From positions 1-13,985 of the forward strand of contig DXZF01000406.1 in NCBI GenBank assembly GCA_019415425.1: 13,985 bases of DNA. The letters run 5' to 3'. The notes beneath the pieces were generated by a model. It searched no databases and had not been told where the DNA came from. It saw only the letters and a program-made list of their open reading frames with translations. Position numbers and translations under genes: made by a program. Within the stretch, counting starts at the first letter, position 1; the number at the start of each line of letters is the position of its first letter. This DNA comes from Bacillota bacterium. Lineage in GTDB: Bacteria > Bacillota > Clostridia > Christensenellales > QAND01. Shown here piece by piece: positions 6,544-13,619 of the stretch.

Positions 6544-8160
6544 TTGACATTACTACAGGCAATTCTTTTAGGCGGTATTTATTATTTAAACGTGTATCAT
6601 CCGGGACAAGGCTCCAATACTATTGTCTTCGCACCGCTATGTGTGGTCTTACTGGTAGGCCTTGTACTGGGTGATGTCCCAACAGCCATGAAAGTCGGCG
6701 CCACTATTCAACCGCTATATCTAGCGTTCAGCAGTGCTGGTGGCACCATTGCACAGGACAAGTGTGCTGCAGGACTGGTTCCAGCTGCTGTGGTGCTGAC
6801 TACCGGCATGTCGATGGATATGGCCATCGCGCTGTCGGTCACAGTTTCCATCGTCTTGGCCCAACTGCACACCGTACGCCGTATCGTAGCGGCCACGTGG
6901 GTGCATATGGCAGACCGATACGCGGAAGAGGGCAATATCCGCGGTATCATGCTTTGCAACTTCCTGTACAATTCGCTAGCAAAGGTGGTCATCTTTTGGG
7001 TACCAATGACAATGATGTTGTATTTTGGGGCGGATTTTATTGGCAACGTTATGAGCAATCTGCCACTGTGGTTAGAGCGCGGCCTATCCGTTACTGGCAA
7101 GATGATGCCTGCACTTGGTTATGCCATGACAATCCAGATGATCGGCCGGCGTGAACTGATTCCGTACTTTATTGGGGGATTTTTCTTTGCAAAATACTCC
7201 GGACTTGCAACTATGCCGTTAGCCTGTACGGCGTTGTTTATCGCATTTTTAGATATGCGTTTCAGTTCGCGAATGCAAACCTCTGGAACCTCAGCGGATA
7301 GTCTGCTTAGTAGTTTTCGAGGCAAGAATGCTCAAGAAGCAAGCGACCAGCGTGTGCTGAGCAAACGGGATATCACCAAAGCTTGGTTGCGCTGGTGGTG
7401 GGGGATTGAGCAATGCAACAGCTTTGAGCGTTTACAGGCAGTCGGCTTCTGTTGCACGATTGCTCCCATCCTCAAAAAGCTATATCCAAATGATAAGCAG
7501 GCGCTGGTAGAGGGGCTCAAGCGTCATATGACTTTCTTTAATACACAGGGTATCTGGGGTGCGGTCATCCCCGGTATTGTTATCTCTCTTGAGGAACAGC
7601 GTGCAATGGGCGCTCCTATCGCGGATTCTGCCATCATCGGCATTAAGACCGGCCTGATGGGCCCTATGGCAGGCATTGGCGACACTATCGATTGGTCCAC
7701 CGTCCGTCCGCTGTTGCTCGCTTTCTTTGTACCCTATGGACTGGAAGGACACTGGTGGGCAGCCGTTTTGCCGTGGTTGATTCAATTTGCTATGACGCAG
7801 GCAGAGGGATACAGTTTTATCCATATGGGCTATCGATTGGGCACGCAGGCTGCGACGTCACTGCTGCAATCGGGCCAGATTCAGCAGGTAATTACATTTT
7901 TCGGTGTCATGGGACTGTTCATGATGGGCGGCCTGTCTGCAAGCCTTGTCGACCTGCAGATTGGCCTCGTTATCCCAACCAGCGGTACACCGATGAACGT
8001 TCAGACTGATATCCTCGACAAGATCCTCCCCGGCTTGCTTTCCATCTTGTTAATCTTTGGTATCTACGGATATCTACGCAAAAAGGGAAATATGCTTAAG
8101 GCAGTCTTCTGGATTTTGGGGTTAGGGCTGCTGGGAGGTTCTCTGGGAATATTTGCCTGA
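6544..8160 (+). CDS. Fused PTS permease of the mannose/fructose/sorbose family, IIC-IID
   Basis: The product of 538 residues joins two membrane components normally encoded by separate genes. Residues 1 to about 245 are IIC-like: hydrophobic segments, KVGATIQPLYLAFSSAGG and a WVHMADRYAEEGN motif. A polar linker of about 25 residues follows. Residues from about 272 to the end are IID-like: LSKRDITKAWLRWW, GFCCTIAPILKKLYP, RHMTFFNTQG, GIKTGLMGPMAGIGDTIDW, LDKILPGLLSILL. Such complexes import hexoses, sorbose, amino sugars or similar, phosphorylating them with IIA and IIB subunits, none of which is encoded here. The substrate cannot be read. The TTG at 6544 is preferred because AGAGGTG (6531-6537) lies 6 bases upstream. 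The GTG at 6535 is possible but would lie inside that site. The dehydrogenase follows after 18 bases. An acquired origin is suggested by AT-rich codon choice. Confidence 0.9.
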   Translation: MTLLQAILLGGIYYLNVYHPGQGSNTIVFAPLCVVLLVGLVLGDVPTAMKVGATIQPLYLAFSSAGGTIAQDKCAAGLVPAAVVLTTGMSMDMAIALSVTVSIVLAQLHTVRRIVAATWVHMADRYAEEGNIRGIMLCNFLYNSLAKVVIFWVPMTMMLYFGADFIGNVMSNLPLWLERGLSVTGKMMPALGYAMTIQMIGRRELIPYFIGGFFFAKYSGLATMPLACTALFIAFLDMRFSSRMQTSGTSADSLLSSFRGKNAQEASDQRVLSKRDITKAWLRWWWGIEQCNSFERLQAVGFCCTIAPILKKLYPNDKQALVEGLKRHMTFFNTQGIWGAVIPGIVISLEEQRAMGAPIADSAIIGIKTGLMGPMAGIGDTIDWSTVRPLLLAFFVPYGLEGHWWAAVLPWLIQFAMTQAEGYSFIHMGYRLGTQAATSLLQSGQIQQVITFFGVMGLFMMGGLSASLVDLQIGLVIPTSGTPMNVQTDILDKILPGLLSILLIFGIYGYLRKKGNMLKAVFWILGLGLLGGSLGIFA

Positions 8161-8178
8161 GAAAAGGAGGAGTTATTC

Positions 8179-9234
8179 GTGATCGAAAAACGACATATGG
8201 GTGTCATCGTGGCACCGCACCGCGCAGAAGTACACACCGAACCGATAGGTGTATTGAAGCCCACTGATCTGCTGCTTAAAATGGAGACCAACAATATCTG
8301 TACCACCGACTATCAGCATTGGATGGGGCTACGGAATCACCAGGGATTTCCCATGGCTGGCGGGCATGAATGGTCTGCGATTGTGTTAGAAAAAGGGGCG
8401 GAAGTCACAGCTGCGTTAGAGGTCGGTGACCGCGTAGCGATGTGTTCCAACGGCTGTGGCATGTGTGATAGTTGCCGTGCAGGTTTGACCAGCGAGTGCA
8501 AAGCCAAAGCGCGTAAGCTCATTAACGGCTACTATGGCAATCGCGGATTTTCAAACTACCGAATTGTAGATCAGAAGGATGTGTTGCGTATAGCAAATGA
8601 TATCCCACCTGCTGAAGCAGGCTTTCTAGAGCCGGTATCCACAGTGGTATCTGGCATCAAAAAGGCGCGCGTTGTTCCTGGTGAGACGATAGTCGTACTA
8701 GGGGCAGGAACTATGGGACTTTTGAACGCGCAAGTAGCACATGCTTATGGAGCCCAGGTGATAATAACAGAAATCTCGGAAAAGAAGTTGGACCGTGCTT
8801 CATCCATGGGCATCGCACAAGTAGTGAATGCGAAAGAAAACGATCCCGTTGAGGCTATTAAAAGGCTCACCGGTGGTAGGGGAGCAGATGTTGTCATTCC
8901 AGCTGTGGGCAACTCCATTGCCTATCAGCAAGCATACCAGATGCTTAAACCATCCCGCGGTCGCATGTTGTTGTTTGCGGCCGGATATCCTGAACCAGAA
9001 TTACCGCTACATATGAATGAATTGCATTACCGACGCATTGAGATTATTGGGACAATGAATGCAAACGTTACAGATTATCGCGAAGCCGCCTCCATGATTT
9101 CTAATAAAAGGGTGTGTTGTCGCTATTCTCTGGAAGGACAGACTTTTGGTCTCAAAGACATTCAAAAGGCGTATGAGGCAGCAGCCACGCCGGATACATA
9201 CCGCATCACTGTGGATTTACAGGATGTGGAATAG
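8179..9234 (+). CDS. Zinc-dependent medium-chain dehydrogenase (probable polyol or polyol-phosphate dehydrogenase)
   Basis: The product of 351 residues belongs to the medium-chain dehydrogenase/reductase superfamily. Catalytic zinc ligands are visible at Cys41 (NNICTTDY) and His63-Glu64 (GGHEW), with Glu151 in FLEPVS as the further family residue. Structural zinc cysteines are Cys93, Cys96, Cys99 and Cys107. The Rossmann fold starts with GAGTMG at 175-180. The acidic Glu198 at the end of the second strand favours NAD over NADP. The GTG start at 8179 is set by AAAGGAGGAG at 8163-8172. It lies 18 bases after the permease and is surely co-transcribed, with a terminator behind it. Related enzymes such as sorbitol, threonine and galactitol-1-phosphate dehydrogenases share this size and layout. 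Beside a PTS permease, a polyol-phosphate or sugar-phosphate substrate is the best inference, but it is not proven. Confidence 0.88.
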   Translation: MIEKRHMGVIVAPHRAEVHTEPIGVLKPTDLLLKMETNNICTTDYQHWMGLRNHQGFPMAGGHEWSAIVLEKGAEVTAALEVGDRVAMCSNGCGMCDSCRAGLTSECKAKARKLINGYYGNRGFSNYRIVDQKDVLRIANDIPPAEAGFLEPVSTVVSGIKKARVVPGETIVVLGAGTMGLLNAQVAHAYGAQVIITEISEKKLDRASSMGIAQVVNAKENDPVEAIKRLTGGRGADVVIPAVGNSIAYQQAYQMLKPSRGRMLLFAAGYPEPELPLHMNELHYRRIEIIGTMNANVTDYREAASMISNKRVCCRYSLEGQTFGLKDIQKAYEAAATPDTYRITVDLQDVE

Positions 9235-9251
9235 CTACAAATCCTTTTGAT

Positions 9252-9280
9252 AAAAGAGGAGCGCTTTCGCTCCTCTTTTT
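9252..9280 (+). terminator. Intrinsic terminator at the right end of the sugar cassette
   Basis: AAAAGAGGAGCG (9252-9263) pairs perfectly with CGCTCCTCTTTT (9268-9279) around the loop CTTT, with Ts at 9276-9280. It lies 17 bases after the dehydrogenase stop and isolates dpaA from the upstream operon. Confidence 0.92.
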
Positions 9281-9295
9281 CATATTGCCAAATGC

Positions 9296-9324
9296 TTGAT
9301 GCCTCACACTTTTGTGTTTATAGA
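9296..9324 (+). promoter_or_regulatory. Candidate promoter of the dpaA-dpaB operon
   Basis: TTGATG (9296-9301) and TATAGA (9319-9324) are 17 bases apart and fit a sigma-A promoter. Dipicolinate synthase is normally made in the mother cell under late sporulation sigma factors. The string TATAGAATA (9319-9327) also differs from the sigma-K -10 consensus CATAnnnTA only in its first base, but no AC -35 element is correctly placed. Which sigma factor uses it cannot be settled from sequence. Confidence 0.5.
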
Positions 9325-9356
9325 ATAGGATGCTTTGAGGAGAAAGGAGGGATTTG

Positions 9357-10211
9357 ATGCAGGGAATGATTGTCGGTGGCGATGCGCGCAGCCGCGATCT
9401 TACTAGCCTGCTGCGCAAGGAGGGGGCTGCGGTTTCACATGCGTTGGAGACGCAACCGCAAATCGACTGGCAGCAGCTGGGCCAGATGGATTTCGTCGTG
9501 CTGCCCGCCAATTTTTTGGGCGGTGTCGTGCGCGGACAGGCGGGGCAGGTCAGTGGCATCGAGATTGCCCGGCACCTCAAGCGGGGTGCACAGCTGTACT
9601 GTGGCAAGGCGGATGAAGCCATGCGTGAACAGTGCAAGCGAGGCGAGGTCCTGCTGATCGAAATGCTGCAGGACCCTGTCTTTGTCCACCAGAATGCGCT
9701 ATTGACGGCCGAGGCGGCCGTGATGCGTGCCATTGCACTGACGGAAGAGACACTGTACCAATCCCGGTGCGCCGTGATCGGGGCCGGGCGAATTGCACAG
9801 GGGCTGTTGCCGCTGCTGCGCGGATTCACTTCACACCTTACGATGGTCGCGCGCAAGCGACTCGTGCGCGAACAGGCGCGGTGGCAGGGCGTACGGGCAG
9901 AACCGTTTGCGCAGCTGCCGTGTGTGTTGCAGGCGGCGGACTTTGTATTCAATACCGTCCCTGCGCGCGTCCTGTCCCCCTCGCTTGTGGCACAAATGCG
10001 ACCGGGCGCCGTGTACATGGAACTCGCCTCGCCGCCATACGGGATGGAGCCTGAACGCGCGCCTGAACACATCGTCTATGCATTGGAAGCCGGCCTGCCT
10101 GGGAAGGTGTCGCCGCGGGCAGCCGCGCGTGCCATGCAACAAGTACTCGTACATACCTGGGAGGAAACACAATGGAAGATATCAGAGGCAAGCGAATCGG
10201 ATTCGCCATGA
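9357..10211 (+). CDS. dpaA: Dipicolinate synthase subunit A
   Basis: With DpaB it converts the lysine-pathway intermediate dihydrodipicolinate to dipicolinic acid. The acid accumulates with calcium in the spore core and underlies heat resistance and dormancy. The product has 284 residues, about the family length. It shows an N-terminal nucleotide-like half beginning MIVGGDARSRDL, a Rossmann NAD(P) site CAVIGAGRIAQGL (GxGxxA at residues 142-147), and a late ELASPPYGME followed by ALEAGLPGKVSPRAA, typical of DpaA/SpoVFA. The ATG at 9357 has AGGAGG (9345-9350) with a 6-base gap. An adjoining TTG at 9354 would leave too short a gap. Its last 40 bases overlap dpaB in another frame, consistent with translational coupling. 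Expression in the mother cell during sporulation is expected from the family, not demonstrated here. Confidence 0.93.
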   Translation: MQGMIVGGDARSRDLTSLLRKEGAAVSHALETQPQIDWQQLGQMDFVVLPANFLGGVVRGQAGQVSGIEIARHLKRGAQLYCGKADEAMREQCKRGEVLLIEMLQDPVFVHQNALLTAEAAVMRAIALTEETLYQSRCAVIGAGRIAQGLLPLLRGFTSHLTMVARKRLVREQARWQGVRAEPFAQLPCVLQAADFVFNTVPARVLSPSLVAQMRPGAVYMELASPPYGMEPERAPEHIVYALEAGLPGKVSPRAAARAMQQVLVHTWEETQWKISEASESDSP

Positions 10212-10783
10212 CCGGTTCCTTTTGCACCATCGATCTGGTGCTGCCGTGGATGCAGGAACTGGTCGATCTAGGTGCGGATGTGATTCCCATCTTTTCCACG
10301 CATGTCGGTCAGATGGATACGCGCTTTAATCCGGCACAGATCGTGCGGCAAAAAGTGATCGCCATCTGCGGCAAAGAACCGATTGAAACCATCCAGCAGG
10401 CGGAGCCCATCGGCCCGCAGAAGTTGCTGGACATGGTGCTGATTGCACCGTGCACCGGCAATACCATGGCCAAGCTGGCAAACGCCATCACCGATACGCC
10501 GGCGCTCATGGCGGCCAAGTCGCATCTGCGCAACGGCCGTCCGGTGTTGCTGGCCATCGCAACCAATGACGGACTATCCGCCAATGCGCGCAATCTGGGG
10601 CAATTGCTCAACGCCAAGCATATCTACTTTGTCCCCTTCGGGCAGGATGGGCATGCGGTCAAGGCCAATTCCATCCAATCGCATTTCGCCCGCATCCCCG
10701 CGGCTGTCGCCGCCGCGCTGGAAGAGCGGCAACTGCAGCCCCTGCTGCTGGGCCCCGGCGAATGCCTGAAGGAAACCGTGTAA
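10172..10783 (+). CDS. dpaB: Dipicolinate synthase subunit B (flavoprotein-like)
   Basis: This is the second subunit of dipicolinate synthase, a member of the flavoprotein fold family related to phosphopantothenoylcysteine decarboxylases. The product has 203 residues, normal for DpaB/SpoVFB. It begins GKRIGFAMTGSFCTID, has VLIAPCTGNTMAKLANAITDTPALMAAKSHLRN (cited in part: APCTGNTMAKLAN) in the centre, and ends with the IYFVPFGQDG and KANSI region of the family. The ATG at 10172 lies inside the end of dpaA and is supported by GGGAGG about 8 bases upstream and by the family N terminus starting a few residues before GKRIGF. It is followed by a long-stem terminator. In Bacillus spoVFB leads into asd, dapG and dapA; here the next gene is the DNA translocase. 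Confidence 0.93.
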   Translation: MEDIRGKRIGFAMTGSFCTIDLVLPWMQELVDLGADVIPIFSTHVGQMDTRFNPAQIVRQKVIAICGKEPIETIQQAEPIGPQKLLDMVLIAPCTGNTMAKLANAITDTPALMAAKSHLRNGRPVLLAIATNDGLSANARNLGQLLNAKHIYFVPFGQDGHAVKANSIQSHFARIPAAVAAALEERQLQPLLLGPGECLKETV

Positions 10784-10793
10784 AGCGGCTCTT

Positions 10794-10830
10794 GAAAAGC
10801 ACGTGGAAATTGTGTATCCACGTGCTTTTC
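10794..10830 (+). terminator. Terminator after dpaB with a 14-bp perfect stem
   Basis: GAAAAGCACGTGGA (10794-10807) is exactly complementary to TCCACGTGCTTTTC (10817-10830), with a 9-base loop. T-rich sequence continues to about 10843. It starts 10 bases after the dpaB stop. The A-rich and T-rich stem ends would also allow termination of transcription coming from the other side. Confidence 0.85.
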
Positions 10831-10836
10831 ATTTGT

Positions 10837-10865
10837 TTGTTTTGCAGCTGAAAATTGTGTATAAT
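10837..10865 (+). promoter_or_regulatory. Candidate promoter of the ftsK/spoIIIE gene
   Basis: TATAAT at 10860-10865 is a perfect -10 box. At 17-base spacing the -35 position reads TTGTTT (10837-10842), which keeps the important TTG. Transcription would begin near 10872, leaving a leader of about 40 bases before the ATG at 10914. This sigma-A pattern fits constitutive expression of a division or sporulation translocase. Confidence 0.6.
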
Positions 10866-10913
10866 AACATAGATAGTATGGCGAACACAGTTTCGTACAA
10901 AAAGGGGTAAGGT

Positions 10914-13619
10914 ATGGCGGCAAGAAGGAAAAAGAAGCGCACATTGGCACAGGAGATCGCGGGCGTTGTCTTGGTTTCTGTCGCCATCCTGTTGGCACTG
11001 AGTATCTATTCCAATGCCAGCGGTGTGGTCGGCGGATTTGTTCGCAGGGTCTGTCTGGGCACACTGGGCCTCACAGCATACGCAATGCCTTTTGCTCTTG
11101 CGGTGATGGGCATTTATTTTGTGCTGTATGCCAAGAAAAAAGTGCAGGTGGGCAAGGTGGTGTGCTATACGCTCATCGCGCTGAGTCTGTTGTCAGTGGT
11201 CCATCTGATCTTTACGCCGCGCATCGCAGCCAACGGATTCATCGAGTTTGTGCGCAGGTCGTATGAACTCGGCGTCAATATGCACCAGGGCGCCGGGGCG
11301 TTTGCCGCGCTGTTCACGTACCCCATCCTGTACCTTTTTGGCGTTTGGGGGGCGTACATTTTCTACTTTGCCGTCATGGTCATCTGCATTCTCATCAGCA
11401 CCAATCTCTCCCTGCGCGCCGTGCAAAAGGATGCGAGCAAAAAGGTGCAGCAGATGCGCACCAAGCGGCAAGAAAAGGTGCAGCAGCGCCAGCAGCGCAG
11501 GCAGGCGGAAGAATTGATGGCGATGGAAGAGGGCAGCACGCACGGTGGGCTGCGCATCTTCAACATGTTGGAGGATGAAGATGAAGCGAATCCGGAAGAT
11601 CTCCCCACGGGCCGGCGCGTAGCGGATGCGGACGATGGGCTTGAATTTATCCCGGGCTTTTCCCGCGCCAGCGAATTGACGGCTCGCTATGCGCCTTGGC
11701 GTGAAACGGACGACGCCTATTTTGCAGATGACGATTCGGCGCCGCGCAAATCAGATACATGGGATGCGCCCCCGGAGCAGAATGCGTACGACGGCGTTTC
11801 GGACGGCGCAGCCGACGACGTCCCCTGGGAGGAATTGGACCCGCAGGCGCCGCCACAGGCACAGGATTCACCCTGGGAGACGGAAGACGATCTGCTGGAT
11901 GCAGAGTACGTCAAGCCAATCCCACACGACGATTCGCTGTCTCACGCTGGCGAACGGGCCTATACTTCTTCCATGGGGGTAGGGTCGTTTGGTATCGAAC
12001 GGACGTCAGAAGATCCCGAGTGTGAACAGAAGATCGAGCTGCCGCACCGGCAGCCCATTGGCAAAAGCGCATCGACCGGAATCGGCGCCACGACGGCTAC
12101 GCCCTCTCCGGCCCCACCTGCGCCGCCACAGCCGGCGCCCAAGCCGTATATCATCCCCCCGTTGACCATGCTCTCCAAGCAGGGCACGCAGTCCGGCGAG
12201 GACCGGCGCCGTCTGCAGCTGGAGAACAACGCAAATGCGGCGTTGTTGGAGCGCACGTTTGACACGTTCGGCATCTCCGTCAAAGTGACAAACGTCGTTT
12301 CCGGCCCCGCCATTACGCGCTTTGAAGTGCTGCCTGCGCCGGGCGTACGCGTCAACCGAATTGCCAATCTATCGGATGACATCGCGCTTTCGCTTGCAGC
12401 TTCCAGCGTGCGCATTGAAGCGCCCATACCCGGCAAAAACGCCGTGGGCATTGAGGTTCCCAACCGCACGCGCATCTCGGTCATGCTGCGCGATGTCCTC
12501 AGCACCGATGCGTATCAGCATCACAAGAGCAAGCTGGCGGTCGGCCTGGGCAAGGACATTGCGGGCCGCGAAGTCGTGATCGATCTGGCCAAGATGCCGC
12601 ACCTGCTCATTGCCGGTACCACCGGCAGTGGCAAGAGCGTGTGCGTCAATACACTCATCGCCAGCCTGCTGTTCCGCACGACGCCGGAAGAGGTCAAACT
12701 CATCATGATCGACCCCAAAAAGGTCGAGTTCGTGCCGTATAACAACATCCCGCAGCTGGTGGTGCCCGTTGTGACGGAGCCCAAAAAGGCGGCAGGGGCA
12801 CTGCATGGGGCAGTGGAAGAGATGATGCGTCGCTACAGCCTGTTTGCCGAGCGTGGCGCGCGCGATATCGGCCGGTATAACGACATTATGAAGATGATGG
12901 ACGAGCCACGGCTGCCATATGAAGTGATCTTCATCGACGAGTTGGCCGACCTCATGATGGTGGCGGCCAAAGAGGTGGAGGAAGCCGTATGCCGCATTGC
13001 GCAGATGGGCCGCGCGGCGGGCATTCATCTGGTCATTGCGACCCAGCGCCCGAGCGTGGACGTGGTCACCGGCCTGATCAAGGCCAATTTCCCCTCGCGC
13101 ATTGCGCTTTCGGTCTCAAGCCAGACGGATTCGCGTACGATTCTGGATCAGGGCGGCGCAGAGAAGCTGTTGGGCAATGGCGATATGCTGTTCCATACGC
13201 CCTCTACGCCCAAACCCATACGCATTCAGGGCGCATTCATTTCAGATCCCGAGGTACAGGCGCTGACGGATTTCATCAAGCAGGAAGGGCAGCAACCCGT
13301 ATACGACGAGGCCGTACTCAAAGAGATGCACAAGGCGCTTGAGCTGGAGCAGGCAACGCAAAAGGCCGGCGCCCGGGGAGGCGGCGAGGAGGAAGAAGAC
13401 GCGCTGCTGCATCAGGCGATCGATATCTTCCTGGATGCGGGGCAGGGCTCCACTTCGCTGCTGCAGCGCAGGCTGCGCATCGGCTATGGCCGTGCGGCGC
13501 GCCTTTTGGACGAAATTGCGGATATGGGTATCATTGGTCCGCCGGACGGCCCGCGTCCACGCAAGGTACTGATGACCCGCGCTGAATACGAACAAACCTT
13601 TGGAAGGGCGGAAGAGTAA
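10914..13619 (+). CDS. DNA translocase of the FtsK/SpoIIIE family
   Basis: The product has 901 residues, longer than Bacillus SpoIIIE (787). It is a septum-anchored hexameric motor that uses ATP to pump DNA, clearing chromosomes from the division septum and moving the chromosome into the forespore. An N-terminal membrane domain of about four helices spans roughly residues 15-165. A Lys/Gln/Arg-rich segment (about 175-205) and a long acidic, proline-rich linker to about 415 follow. The motor contains Walker A GTTGSGKS at 568-575, Walker B VIFIDELAD with Asp675-Glu676, and TQRPSVDVVTG. The C-terminal winged-helix gamma domain (about 825-895; LLQRRLRIGYGRAARLLD) would read polar DNA guide sequences. 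The ATG at 10914 has AAGGGG upstream. Position after dpaAB matches spoIIIE in Bacillus, but FtsK versus SpoIIIE duty cannot be separated by eye. rimO follows directly. Confidence 0.95.
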   Translation: MAARRKKKRTLAQEIAGVVLVSVAILLALSIYSNASGVVGGFVRRVCLGTLGLTAYAMPFALAVMGIYFVLYAKKKVQVGKVVCYTLIALSLLSVVHLIFTPRIAANGFIEFVRRSYELGVNMHQGAGAFAALFTYPILYLFGVWGAYIFYFAVMVICILISTNLSLRAVQKDASKKVQQMRTKRQEKVQQRQQRRQAEELMAMEEGSTHGGLRIFNMLEDEDEANPEDLPTGRRVADADDGLEFIPGFSRASELTARYAPWRETDDAYFADDDSAPRKSDTWDAPPEQNAYDGVSDGAADDVPWEELDPQAPPQAQDSPWETEDDLLDAEYVKPIPHDDSLSHAGERAYTSSMGVGSFGIERTSEDPECEQKIELPHRQPIGKSASTGIGATTATPSPAPPAPPQPAPKPYIIPPLTMLSKQGTQSGEDRRRLQLENNANAALLERTFDTFGISVKVTNVVSGPAITRFEVLPAPGVRVNRIANLSDDIALSLAASSVRIEAPIPGKNAVGIEVPNRTRISVMLRDVLSTDAYQHHKSKLAVGLGKDIAGREVVIDLAKMPHLLIAGTTGSGKSVCVNTLIASLLFRTTPEEVKLIMIDPKKVEFVPYNNIPQLVVPVVTEPKKAAGALHGAVEEMMRRYSLFAERGARDIGRYNDIMKMMDEPRLPYEVIFIDELADLMMVAAKEVEEAVCRIAQMGRAAGIHLVIATQRPSVDVVTGLIKANFPSRIALSVSSQTDSRTILDQGGAEKLLGNGDMLFHTPSTPKPIRIQGAFISDPEVQALTDFIKQEGQQPVYDEAVLKEMHKALELEQATQKAGARGGGEEEEDALLHQAIDIFLDAGQGSTSLLQRRLRIGYGRAARLLDEIADMGIIGPPDGPRPRKVLMTRAEYEQTFGRAEE

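Noticed and set aside
6512..6547. Possible 11-codon leader peptide (TTG start) overlapping the permease start as TTGA
   Set aside because: The AAGGAG site is only two bases from its start codon, and nothing in the peptide suggests attenuation.
9206..10072. Long minus-strand open frame (288 residues) opposite dpaA and the dehydrogenase end
   Set aside because: It runs across a terminator and the dpaA promoter and is opposite a clear dipicolinate synthase; no supporting signals.
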